Source: Drosophila pseudoobscura
Taxonomy: Eukaryota > Arthropoda > Insecta > Diptera > Drosophilidae
Length of the DNA: 64,000 nt
Direction of reading: 5' to 3'
NCBI RefSeq assembly: GCF_009870125.1
Contig: NC_046681.1
Span: 13,405,001-13,469,000, forward strand
Below, one piece after another: positions 19,805-30,270 of the stretch. The position numbers and the translations under genes were made by a program. A model generated the notes under the pieces. It did not search any database. It saw only the letters and a list, made by a program, of their open reading frames with translations, and had not been told where the DNA came from. How positions within the stretch are numbered: the stretch's first letter is position 1; every line of letters starts with the position of its first letter.

Positions 19805-22336
19805 ATGGTTTCCACGAATAAGATAATTGGCGCCCCGGAAATGTACGATTTGGGCCCTTGCCTCGACCGATACGAGCCCACGCCGGCCGCCTGTCGGTGT
19901 CACTATCGTCCAGCCGTGGGGCAAGTGCCTTCACCGAACATCCGAGCGCCGATCAAGAATTCACGAAGGAAAATAATTAAGAAAATGAATGGAGAACTGA
20001 ATGAGAATTGTCTCACGGATAAGCAGCGTTGGTTTCTGATCAATCAAAGTATTATCTTTGCTCTGGGCAAGATCCTCGGACGACCGGCAGACGTGGTCTC
20101 TGAGTTTCTGTACTCCCTGACGCTGCAGAACTTTAGCAAGGTCCTCAATCCGGTGGGGCATCCCTGGAGTACGTGTCACGTGCCGCTGTCGAACTATGAC
20201 ACGTGCGATTACTACATGGGGATATTCGATAGCCAGGGGAACCTAAGGAACCCCTACCATCCCGAGTCGCTCAAAAAACTCATCCAAGTAATGCAATCCG
20301 TATTGAGAGAACGACCAGATGCGGATAATGGGGCACACGACGCGCTCTTTGGAGACGTAATCATGAGACGAAGACGTGGGAAAAACAGGGCAAAACGCGC
20401 CGGCATCGGTCCGGAGAGTGCTGCCCAGGACAGGGGCCAGCGGAGGATCCAGGAATCGAATGAAAGAGCCCAGGAGATGGCCCGAAATCTCAACAGAATT
20501 GGCACACATTGCGATTGGCATGAACACCGGGAGCGCAAGCCCCCAGAGTACGGAATTCCCTGCTTTGGAACACCCTTTGGCCCCCCAAATGCCTTTGGAC
20601 CAGGCGCTGGGATCCTAACGCCCGACAGGGGCGACCCTTTTGGACTAAAGGGCTCGCTGTGGGGCAGAGGAGGACTCAACGGAGGCGCCTTTGGGGCCGG
20701 AAGAAGGCTGTCCGAATCTTTTAGTATCTCCTTCGATGAAACTCTTTTCAAGGGACCCGACGGCCAGGTGTTACAAGCCGATCAGGATGGTAGCGGAAGA
20801 GGATTTAGTAGGGACAGAAGACCAGGATCCTCTCCTCGCGGCAAAGAGCTTTCCTCTCTGATCGATGGCGTGAATAAAAAGACAAAGCTCACCAAGGACC
20901 TGGACACTCTGATAGATGCAGTGACAGGTCTCGACGTGGATCCGAAACAACAGAAAGATATTACCAAAAGCAAGCACCTCCAGCGTCGCTTATCGGATGA
21001 GTATAACGAGATTACGAATCCATCAAACAAGGACCTCAACCAGGACCTCGAGAAGGGAAAGGCTAAGGGAAGCAAGAAAGAGGGCAAAGATAAAGCCAAC
21101 GGCCAGCAGAAGAATGGAAAAGGAAAACAGAAGGAGGGAAAACTGGATGGCTTCTCCAAAGAGGGAAAAGATGCAGCCGATGGTTACTCGAAGGATGGAA
21201 AAGGGGCAGCCGATGGTTACTCCAAGGATGGAAAAGGTGCAGCCGATGGTTACTCGAAGGATGGAAAGGCTGCTGCCGATGGCTACTCGAAGGATGGAAA
21301 AGGTAAAACCGATGGCTACTCCAAGGATGGAAAAGTTAAAACCGATGGCTACTCGAAGGATGGAAAAGGTAAAGCCGATGCTTACCAGAAAGATGGAAAA
21401 GGAGCAACCGGTGGCTACCAGAAAGATGGAAAAGGCCCAGCCGATGCTAGCCAGAAAGAAGGAAAAGGAGCAACCGGTGCCTACCAGAAAGATGGTAAAG
21501 GTGCAGCCGATGGCTCCCAGAAAGAAGGAAAAGATGAGTATAACGATATTACGAATCCATCGAACAAGGACAAGGATAACCTTCCAAAAGGGGAGAAAGG
21601 TGACAGAGGTCAAGCAAAAGGACGGCAGAAATACGGCAGTCAGGATAAGAGTAAATCGGCTAAAGATAAAGCCATTGCCAAAGGGGAATTCGGTAATCCG
21701 GCGTACCCCGAACAAACGGACAAAAACGTAGATAAAGTGCAAACGAAAGCCCACTTTTCATCTGAAATTAGAACATCTGAGAGCAAATCCATTGGCCATC
21801 AGAGAAATTCACAGGACTACAAACGGAAAACCCCATGGCCCGACAGCGATAATTTGGACGAATACTCTTCGTCTGATTTTAAGGAAAAAGTTAAAGCGAA
21901 AAAACCAAAGACCGATGAAGGAGGTGCCACAAAGTCCAGTAAAGCTGCCACAAAGGCCAAAGAGGCGGCCGCAAAGATGCCACAAATTATCAAGAAAAAA
22001 CCAGGAAAATCCGGCAAAAGATATTACTACGGAGAACCAATACCCGTCCTTGTTCACGAACCCTTTGACAAAAGCAAATCCTGGACATGGCTGAGGCGCC
22101 ACCCGAAGCCGAAAAGACTCGGTCCCGGTGGCAATGTCGCCACATCCGGCAACATCCATCGCTACCGCCGCAGTTCCGTGGAGAAGCAGATGGCCGCCGC
22201 CAAGGCCCGGGTCTCCGTGCACTCGACGTATTCCACTTACAGCGACACGTCGTACGGTACCCTGCCAATGTTCGGGACGAGTGTCTCCAATAGGAGCTCG
22301 AATGCCAAACAGAAACTTAAAGGACATTCGAAATGA
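19805..22336 (+). CDS. Unrecognised 843-residue protein with 11-residue repeats
   Basis: This is a single long frame. The start ATG has A at -3, and an in-frame TAA sits five codons upstream (19790-19792), so the start is secure. I do not recognise the family. Residues 1-170 are the folded-looking part: a Cys-containing opening (CL....CRCHY), then KQRWFLINQSIIFALGKILG (73-92) and SEFLYSLTLQNFSKVL (99-114), probably helical, and CHVPLSNYDTCDYYMGIFD (124-142). Residues 185-345 are Arg/Gly/Pro-rich. Residues 448-579 are twelve 11-residue units of the type DGYSKDGKGAA. The rest is Lys-rich and probably disordered, ending with a Tyr/Ser-rich tail. There is no signal peptide or membrane span. The hydrophilic 11-mer repeat recalls late-embryogenesis-abundant proteins only superficially, because the units are Gly-rich. 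An ATTAAA signal lies about 95 bases downstream. A structural or DNA/RNA-binding germline protein is possible, but that is inference. Confidence 0.85.
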   Translation: MVSTNKIIGAPEMYDLGPCLDRYEPTPAACRCHYRPAVGQVPSPNIRAPIKNSRRKIIKKMNGELNENCLTDKQRWFLINQSIIFALGKILGRPADVVSEFLYSLTLQNFSKVLNPVGHPWSTCHVPLSNYDTCDYYMGIFDSQGNLRNPYHPESLKKLIQVMQSVLRERPDADNGAHDALFGDVIMRRRRGKNRAKRAGIGPESAAQDRGQRRIQESNERAQEMARNLNRIGTHCDWHEHRERKPPEYGIPCFGTPFGPPNAFGPGAGILTPDRGDPFGLKGSLWGRGGLNGGAFGAGRRLSESFSISFDETLFKGPDGQVLQADQDGSGRGFSRDRRPGSSPRGKELSSLIDGVNKKTKLTKDLDTLIDAVTGLDVDPKQQKDITKSKHLQRRLSDEYNEITNPSNKDLNQDLEKGKAKGSKKEGKDKANGQQKNGKGKQKEGKLDGFSKEGKDAADGYSKDGKGAADGYSKDGKGAADGYSKDGKAAADGYSKDGKGKTDGYSKDGKVKTDGYSKDGKGKADAYQKDGKGATGGYQKDGKGPADASQKEGKGATGAYQKDGKGAADGSQKEGKDEYNDITNPSNKDKDNLPKGEKGDRGQAKGRQKYGSQDKSKSAKDKAIAKGEFGNPAYPEQTDKNVDKVQTKAHFSSEIRTSESKSIGHQRNSQDYKRKTPWPDSDNLDEYSSSDFKEKVKAKKPKTDEGGATKSSKAATKAKEAAAKMPQIIKKKPGKSGKRYYYGEPIPVLVHEPFDKSKSWTWLRRHPKPKRLGPGGNVATSGNIHRYRRSSVEKQMAAAKARVSVHSTYSTYSDTSYGTLPMFGTSVSNRSSNAKQKLKGHSK
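20996..21571 (+). repeat. In-frame tandem array with duplicated flanking block
   Basis: Twelve 33-base units (21146-21541) encode DGYSKDGKGAA-like 11-mers. Units 2-7 keep GYSKDGK almost exactly, while units 8-12 drift to AYQKDGK and ASQKEGK. A 39-base block encoding DEYNEITNPSNKD at 20996-21034 is repeated almost exactly at 21533-21571 (DEYNDITNPSNKD), bracketing the array. This points to unequal exchange or slippage within the gene, with all changes keeping the frame. Confidence 0.85.
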
Positions 22337-23978
22337 AAGAAGTCCGCCTTAGATTTGCAGAGAATATTGATATTTTTGACACGATTGTTGACCATTTTGT
22401 ACATCTGTCAGTGAAACATATAAAAATTATTAAATTAATATTAAATTTTGAAAAAATTTTGTGAGTTTTAAAGCCAGGATTTTATTACTAATTATTATTA
22501 TAATTATTATTTTATGATCTAACTGATTTCAAAAATCATTGGGATGGAATAATTATTATAGATAGAATGCCGCAAAAATATTTCCCTGAGAGACGGCCAT
22601 TTTCTTTTAGTTTATCAAACGATTGATTATAATCAATAATTATATTAACTTTAATTAACGTTCTTTAGATTAACTCTTTTCTGTAATACAAGTATATGTC
22701 CTTGAAAGGAAATTTAAAAAAAAATTAAATTTATTAAAAAAAATTAGTTTAATTCATTTTTAATTTAAATGTAATTTATATTTAAATTCTAAGACTTTTT
22801 TACATACTATTTGCGTATTTTTTTGCATTTATTACATATTTTGGTGTCTATATTTTGTATAATCTAAAGGATACCCTAATTTACGTAAGAAAATTATGTA
22901 TCTGTGAGATACGTATACGTATCTTTTTCGTTTTTTGGTATTTTAGAGGTCTTGGATTTTGGTTTTTGATCTGATTCCTATATTTTAGTATCCCATATAT
23001 ACTTTCAGATCTTAAAATATTTATACACATAAATCTATCGATTGCATATCCAAAATTTCTACAGCCATGGCTCCATTTTGTATCTCTAAAACCTTTTCCA
23101 ACCAACAAATGCATCCACAACGTTTTCTGTGGTTCTATCTCTCGTGTTTCCATTAAACCAATTAATCAAATCTCATAATTCACGAAATGGAAAAGCCCGG
23201 CCATAAATATGTATTTCCATAAACAACAGATCACACAATTTTTAAAAGAATATTCCAAAAAGTGAGAAAAAAACCCTAAGGGCTTACATTCGGAACAAAC
23301 AAAATGGAGCAAAAAAAAGGCACACTATAAACTATTGTTGGGCTTTAAATTTGTAATAAAAATGCATTTACACCTAAAAAAAAAAGAAAGCGGAAAAAGC
23401 TCATGGAAAAGCGGATAAAAATATAGAATAGAACTGGGGAAAAACAAAAGGCAATCCAACACTAATAATTCGCTTTTATTGAGTGTTTCTGGTGCAATAA
23501 AAAACATTTTTCGGTTGAGGATTTCCCTGCCTTTTGGTTGCTGCTGCCGCTGCCGCTGCGGGTCGTAAAAGATTTTTTCGTAAAGATTTTATTGACCAGC
23601 AATGCAGGCGGTAGGCGGCCCCCCTCCAAAAGATCATGCAACGAACGGGTTGCACCGCAACGAAGAGGGAGGCCTCCTATTAAAGAAACTTAACGAGCCA
23701 ACAAATTACTACACGTCATAAAAATCAAATCACAAAAATATACACAAAACACGCGGTGCTCGGGGCTCGGGGCTCTGTGGTTTGTGCTAAAAATATAAAC
23801 ACCGATGACTCGATGACTCCCCAAAAAAAAAAAGGGAGGCGACACGGCATGTCATTATCAAAATGATTTAAAAGCACAGTTGCGGTGGCATTTCAGGGGA
23901 TTTCCCAGGGACGGGAGGCACCGAAGAGGAGGTATTGGAGGTCACAGAGCAGGAGGAAAAAATAGTATAAAATATATG
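22337..23978. other. AT-rich, gene-free stretch
   Basis: The part at 22420-22830 is very AT-rich, with TTATTATTATAATTATTATT-like sequence. The rest is single-copy-looking, with A runs (for example 23370-23385 and 23820-23835) and a CTGCTGCCGCTGCCGCTGCG run near 23540. No gene is recognised. Confidence 0.5.
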
Positions 23979-24089
23979 CCACACTGGGAGAGAGCCAGGA
24001 AGGGTAAGCCACGCTGGGAGAGAGCGAGGCTAAGCCACGCTGGGAGAGAGCGAAGCTAAGCCACGCTGGGAAAGAGAGAGCAGGGTAAG
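23979..24089 (+). repeat. Tandem repeat, four GAGA-bearing units of 26-30 bases
   Basis: Units start at 23979, 24009, 24035 and 24061. The consensus is CCACGCTGGGAGAGAGCGA followed by GGCTAAG. The two middle units differ at one base; the outer two carry CAGGGTAAG or CAGGAAGGGTAAG ends. Each unit carries a GAGAGAG core and ends in TAAG. Confidence 0.8.
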
Positions 24090-26583
24090 AAAGAGTGGTA
24101 CAGAGATCTTTGGATATTTAAATATTTTAATTATAAAATAAATATATAAAAATCCCTAGAGATGTATCTATCTATCTGTATCCATTCTATCTATATATCT
24201 TTTGAGGCTAAGCTCTAGAAATGCGACAACCAATAAACAGGATCATAAAACACCAGGAAACCAGCCACTACCGACTCCTTTATCCGTTGAAAAGTCACCA
24301 GGGACTGCACCATCCTTTCAGAAATGTCTAGCTATTCCTATCATGCTTTCTCCTGTCAAAAGTGAACTCTATGCCACACCCACATCCTTTCAGCGGTCGC
24401 TCCATCCAGCGCCAGCGTCAAATGTGAACGAGTATGTCGCCTGTCAGCCACTGACATCATAATAGTGTCGTTGTCATCAGCCAGAGAGGACTGTGCAACC
24501 AATGCAACATACAGAGGCACTCAACTGCCGCCAAAAGGAAGAAAAACGCAGCCCGAAAAACAGAGGCTCATAAATCAAAAAGAGCGAGAACCAAACAAAA
24601 ACAATTAGAAAATGTTTGGGCAAAAACTAAACGCAGATCCAGAGATTCAGCAGGAGGATATATGCCCCATATGCCAGGCATAAATAAACGATGATGCATG
24701 CAACCAACGAGAGAGAGAGAAAGGACACGCAAGGACAACGACAACGACAACGACAACATTTCATCAACGCCAAACGAGCGAAACGTTTATCAACTGCTCA
24801 AAAGGCCATTAAACGTGTGTGTGTTGCAACATCAACGCCCCCCAGGGCAGTAGGGGCTACCACCAGGACGCAGGGCACCACAGAGCAGCAGCAGCAGGAC
24901 GAGGACGAGGACTATCTGGCAGGACATTCATCAAACGATAAATTGAGTGAATGACTTCATGATGGCGCTGCAAAAGGGGCGCACTTCCCGTCACTTCCGC
25001 TCAGACAGACACATGGAGATGTTGCACGCCACGCCCACTCGCACAGTGCCACCCATTTTGGTGAGTGACTGTCGGACTTAAATTGCCATCACATCCTCGA
25101 ACGTCCGGCGTCCGGCGTCCAGGCGCTTGGCAATTGTTTCTCTCCTACGATTGGAGCTCCTTCGTGTGCCTCCCTTTTGGCCGGCTCTTTTTGGCTGATT
25201 TTCGCCTGCACTTTTGCACATCCTTTTGTCTTCAGTCCTTGTGCAGCAGCCACGTCCTGGCCAGCCTTGTGGCAACATTCGTCCATCTATCCGTTCGGCC
25301 GTTCGTCTGCTCGTCCGTTCATCCTTGGGCCACATTCATCATTGGCCGCTTGACGTGACGTTAGTGTTTTAATGGACTCCCCACTTGTCTGCTTTGATCA
25401 CTGGCAGAGGACCCACACATCCTTCAGCCGGTGCTGCTGCTGCATTGTTTGTCTACGTGTACAGAGTGTGGGGGGGTTTTTTATGGCTCACCGAGAGTCA
25501 TTTGCATCTTTATTTGGTGTCCAAGGCGCGAGGGCAAAAACGATTGTGGGAAAGTGCACTGAAGTGGAGGAAAACGGAAATATTGGCAACAAACTTGCAG
25601 TGGAATCCTTTCATTTAATGAGCTTATATTCCATCAACACATCATTCGCGACTTCCGTGACATTAAACCAGGCGAGTCGAGACGAGTCGCCGCATTCGAT
25701 TTTAATCGCTGCTAATATAAACTAATTGGCATACTTAGCCGTCCCCCTCCCCCCGCACTATTGGAGGCTATAAGGCCGTAAGCAGGCTGTATGCATGGCA
25801 TCTTCCCATCAACGACAACACACGGCCTGAAAATTATCTAATGAATTTTCACTTAATCCAAATCAAAATGTGCCGCACATCTCTTGCATCTCTTGGATCT
25901 CTCGCATCTCTCGCATCCGTTTGCATCTGTTGGTAGGCATCTTTTGCTGCTGCTGTTGTTGTGTCGTTGGCTGTCATAATCCGATCAGCCAGGCGGCACA
26001 GGCGAACATGGCCCCGTCCCAGAGGGGTCCCCAGAGGGGTCCCCAGAAGAGGCAGGCAGCCACATGGAGCAACAACATCAGACGATGACTCTCTGTGGCT
26101 GTTGGCACCCAAAAGATATGATCTGTGGCGATCTCCTCCGAGATGCTGGGATGCTCTCTCCTTCTCGTGTCTTCTGTCTTCTGTCTTCTTGTTGATATTC
26201 ATTTAATTTCTTGCTTATAATTCGCATGACAGATATTCAGGCATAATTAGAGATTAATTGTTCTATTCATAATTGGTCTTGAGTTGAGATTTCTGCGGAC
26301 ACGACGAAAATTACAGTCAAGGTGTGGGGTGACTGGGGTGAACCCAACTGTCAGAGGGCCCTCGCCGAATGACAGCAACAGTTGCCTATTACGAATCATA
26401 TTTAATATGATACGAGTTGTTGGAATTAGTGGCAGAAATAGTCAGGAGAAGCTACAGAGGAGCTAGAATGAAGTGGGCCTCATTGAAAACTTTGAGGAAG
26501 TTCCATCTTTCAGGGAAAGATGCTAAATGATGGCATATAAAGTTGGATGAATGAAGCAGCAGATACAGGAAATATTTGCATTT
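24090..26583. other. Gene-free stretch with simple repeats
   Basis: There is no supportable gene. Contents include GAGAGAGAGA at 24709-24721, an ACAACG run at 24734-24757, CAGCAG at 24885-24897, and a GGACGAGGACGAGGAC run at 24896-24912. CTCTTGCATCTCTTGGATCT/CGCATC repeats lie at 25880-25930, and a CAGAGGGGTCCC direct repeat at about 26020-26045. Open frames here are short and low-complexity. Confidence 0.45.
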
Positions 26584-27420
26584 GTGCCTCCACAAAAACG
26601 TTCGGGTTTTCGTTGAAATTTTTAAAGGAACTTCCAAACTTGTATCTGGAGATCATTTCTGAGGAAGTATCTAAAAGGAACAACGCTTATTGTGCCTCCA
26701 CAGAAACGTTCCTGGTTTTCACTTAAATTTTTAAAGGAACTTCTAAACTTTTACCTAAAGATCTCGAAATCTGCTTTATTTTAACAGTTCAATCATTTCT
26801 GAAGGAGTATCTATAGGAATCAACGCTTATTGTGGCTCGATAAAAACGTTATTTCTTCAATTTCCACTGGAACTCCAAAAGTTTCTTCTAGGAAGATTTT
26901 CTACGAACATTTCCAGCAGTTCTAAGCATTTTTTTATTGGAAAAGTTGTCTTCAAAGCATATTTTGCGACTCGACAAAAACGTTTTATATATTATTTCTA
27001 ACGGAACATATAGACTTTCTTTTAGAGATCATCCCAAATATTGCTTTCTTCAATCTTCAAGCATTTTATCTATAAAAATATATATTCAAAGCCTTTTTGT
27101 GCCTCGAAAGAAACGTTTTTTCTTCAATTACGAATGGAATTGGTACACTTTTGGCCAGAGATTTTTTCTTTAAAAATATAATGCCCGAACTCGAAAAGTT
27201 TCTTCTAAAGATCATCCCAAAACTACTTCTTTAAACATTTCAAGCATTTTTAAAGATCTTTTCTCAAAGAAATAAGCTGCAAAGTGTATCTGTGCCTCGA
27301 CAAAAGCGGTTTCGAATGTATGAGCTTCAATTTTGAATAAAACCTAAAACTTTCAAGCACTTTCTAGTATATTTTTGCCAAGAAATAAGCTCGAAAACCG
27401 ATGTATCTGTTACTCAACAA
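26584..27420 (+). repeat. Decayed tandem array, six units of about 108-193 bases
   Basis: Each unit begins with a version of GTGCCTCGACAAAAACGTT. The starts are near 26584, 26692, 26832, 26966, 27099 and 27292, with a trace at about 27408. Each unit continues with a TTTCTTC/TTTTCAATT part, GGAACTTCYAAACTTT, then AGATCAT and ATTTCAAGCATTTTT and TATCTA-AA-GGAA. The units are heavily diverged. Isolated cores also occur at 13933-13950 and 47960-47977. Confidence 0.65.
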
Positions 27421-29690
27421 TTGCATTTCCAAAACAATTTGTAGACAAAAAAATTGACAAGACATGGACATGGACATATCCATAGGATATCCTTGGCCAA
27501 TTCCTCGTTGTGTTCTTGCGTTGTGTAATTTGTGTTATTTGCCCATAAAGTTGATGGTTCCATCGTTTGTTTGACATTCCGCAGGACCGAACAGGACAGG
27601 ACATGCCCAAAACGAGGAGGGGGCAGGGGGAGAGAAAGGACTCCCGCAGCAGTAGCATATTTTATTTCTCCTAATGACACAGTGCCCGCACAAGGACCCC
27701 GAAGGACCCAAAAGCCAGACGAAGGAGAAGCGCACATAAAATGTGAAATTTATGCTCGGGCTTTCCTTTGTTTTTACTCAAATCGTACATAGATTATACA
27801 GGAATTATGACGAGCGCGTGTCTATCCATCGAGCAGCAGGACAATGGACGGCGAGAGCTTGGAGGACGGTCCTGGGTCCTGGGTCCTGGGTCCTGTGTCC
27901 TGCGCGCAAATAGTTTTCATAAATTAATTTTATTTCGCTTGTGGAGCCATCATCAGAGGGAATGTCCTCGCAGGACATTGCCGGACTCCTCTGTTTTTCC
28001 AGACACTTCAATATTTCTTATTCCTAATTGTGCGACAGTTTTCTCTCGTTTCTCGTTTCTAGTTTCTCGTTTAGCTTTTCGTCTTTTTTTTTTTTTGCTT
28101 GCCCCCCAAAAAGTTGACGTAAATTAGAGCACTTTGCGTCGATTTGCAACGATTTTCGGGAGACAGGAACGGGGAACAGGGAACGGGAAAGTTATGTTCT
28201 GTATCGCAAAACCATAAATATTTATATTTATGGCAAACAGGGAATGGTTATAAATTGGCACAGAATGGACGGAATGTGTCTAGAAGTTTTTGGGGATCGG
28301 TGTATTGGGGGATTCGGGGATTGGATTGGGGATTCGGACAGCGTCGTGTATCTCTGGATTTTGTCATTTTTTTGTGGATACGTCAGCGAATTTTGAAGAA
28401 ATGTGTGGCATACTGTGCATATAGATGATGCTCTGTGGGGGAGCTACAGTGGAAGGTCTATTGGTGGTAAGATTTTTGAATGGGAAACTACGGCTAGGTG
28501 GGTATATCCCTTGGTGGGAAAAATACTTACTTCAATAGGGGTATTCGTGAAATAATTGATTTAAAAAACCTTAAAATAAAGCACGAAACTCCTTAACCAA
28601 TTTATAGCTAGCTTTAGTGGATCTAATTTGTGATACTAAAGTTTCAACCTAACGAGGGGTGCTGCTGCATGACGCGCGACCTTTTATTTGAATAATTAAG
28701 GAGGAGAATTATATTTAAACTAAAGTAAATGAGCAAAAAATACATACAAATTAATCAAAACTTCTTCATAGTCTTATCTATATTTTAATCTTAGATTTAT
28801 CTGGTATCAGATTCGTAGCACCTATTGAATAACGTTTCTTCTCTACTACTGATGATTTTTCATATAATTTATAGCCTATTTATCATTAGAAGCCTTACAA
28901 ATTTAATTTCTAGCCATATAAATTCTCAAAAATTTATAAAACATCTGTATTAATTATTATAAAATTTGACCATATTTGACTTTAGAGCGTGAATTAAATA
29001 CAGTATCCATCGCAAAGTCTACTATAATTAAATCTTAAATAAATCGTATAACAGTTTTTTACTATTATATTATACTATATATTACTATATTACAATTTAT
29101 TTCATTCTTTTCTACAGTGTTCCTACAAATTTTGATACAACAAAGTGTCCTATTCCGAATCAATTCTCAAGAAGATACAATAATTGAAGTAAGTGAAACA
29201 AAAACCTATTCTATCAAAGTCTTACACAATTTGCAAATACAAAATTTTTATTCTTTCCAACACTAAAAAACTTCCACTAAGATTAGGTCTCCTATAATAC
29301 CCTACTATTTTAATTATTTATATATCAAAATAATAATAATTAAAGCTTACAGAAAAATGCAAAATAAGATGCTATTATTTTATTCTCCGATTTGTGTTTT
29401 AAAATGTATCTTTAGCATCAGCATAAATACCTTTACAGAGGAATAGTTACCCTTAAAATTAGGTGACAATTTTAATACCCATTCTGGGGGCTGTGTTCTC
29501 TCGAAATCTCGTATCGTAAAAATGAATTTCTAGTGCCTGGATATACCCAAAGCGATACTCGTAAATGTGGGAGCTGTTGGAGTGGATCCGAAGAGCAGAC
29601 CACCGGGCAAAAACCATCATTTCAAAATAACGTATCGTAAATTTTCAAGTTAACATCAAAATTGTGAAAATTATGTACAATTTCCCAGTA
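27421..29690. other. Gene-free stretch, AT-rich to the right
   Basis: A GGTCCTG microsatellite lies at about 27868-27902. CATAAATATTTATATTTATG is a near-palindrome at 28213-28232. The part at 28690-29480 is strongly AT-rich with no repeat that I can define. One minus-strand copy of the dispersed motif lies at 28652-28677. No gene is recognised. Confidence 0.45.
28652..28677 (-). repeat. Dispersed 26-base motif, copy F
   Basis: On the minus strand this copy reads GCGCGTCATGCAGCAGCACC then CCTCGT, one base different from copy D in the GCGCCCC part. It is the only copy found on the minus strand. Confidence 0.6.
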
Positions 29691-30270
29691 ACAGAAAGCG
29701 GCAGCCACAGTAGCAGCAGCAACGAGGGGCAGGGAGAGAGAGAGAGAGAGAGAAAGAACATTCATAACCAAATTTATTGCAAATAAGAAAAATGTCCGCC
29801 ATACGATAGACGGACAGAGAAAGAGGGAAAGAGAGCGGGAGAGGCAGAGGCAGAGGCAGAGAGACAGAGCCAGAAGATAGACAGGAATGTAAACGAATGG
29901 AATGGGGGCGAGAGGACATGGACATGGACGACACGACGACTGGGAGCTGTGGACATCGTAGTCCTCACAAGTGGCCAAGGATTCGAGTCCTCTTGCGTTG
30001 TAGTTTTCCCCTACCCCCTCCTCCAGCTCTGCGGTCAGCAGAAAATGTAGAAAAATAGATGAAAAGCAAAGCATAAAAAACATAAATTCCATAAAAAAAA
30101 GAAGAAGGAGGGAAGCGCCACAGAAAAAACAACAGAAACAAAAAAAAATGATGAAAGACAAACATGCGCCACAAGGATAATGGACAGAAGGCAGAGGCAG
30201 AGGCAGCCAGCAACCAGAGGAAACAGACAGAGACAGAGCGAAAGAGAGAGAGAGATAGAGAGAGTGGGAT
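29691..30270 (+). repeat. Purine-rich (GAGA) block on the plus strand
   Basis: Runs of GAGAGAGAGAGA (about 29733-29753), AGAGGGAAAGAGAGCGGGAG (29822-29841), GGCAGAGGCAGAGGCAG (29843-29860), and again GAAGGCAGAGGCAGAGGCAG (30188-30207) and GAAAGAGAGAGAGAGATAGA (30240-30259). The reading frames across it are low-complexity shadows. It could be a GAGA-factor or triplex-forming site. Confidence 0.6.

Noticed and set aside
20997-21754. Long frames of about 244 codons on both strands over the 11-mer array
   Set aside because: They are periodic because the 33-base repeat keeps every frame open; only the frame of the 843-residue protein has a non-repeat N-terminal domain and a defined start.
29975-29999. 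GGATTCGAGTCC, like a tRNA T-arm
   Set aside because: The loop is one base short, no acceptor stem, anticodon arm or A box is found at the proper distance, on either strand.
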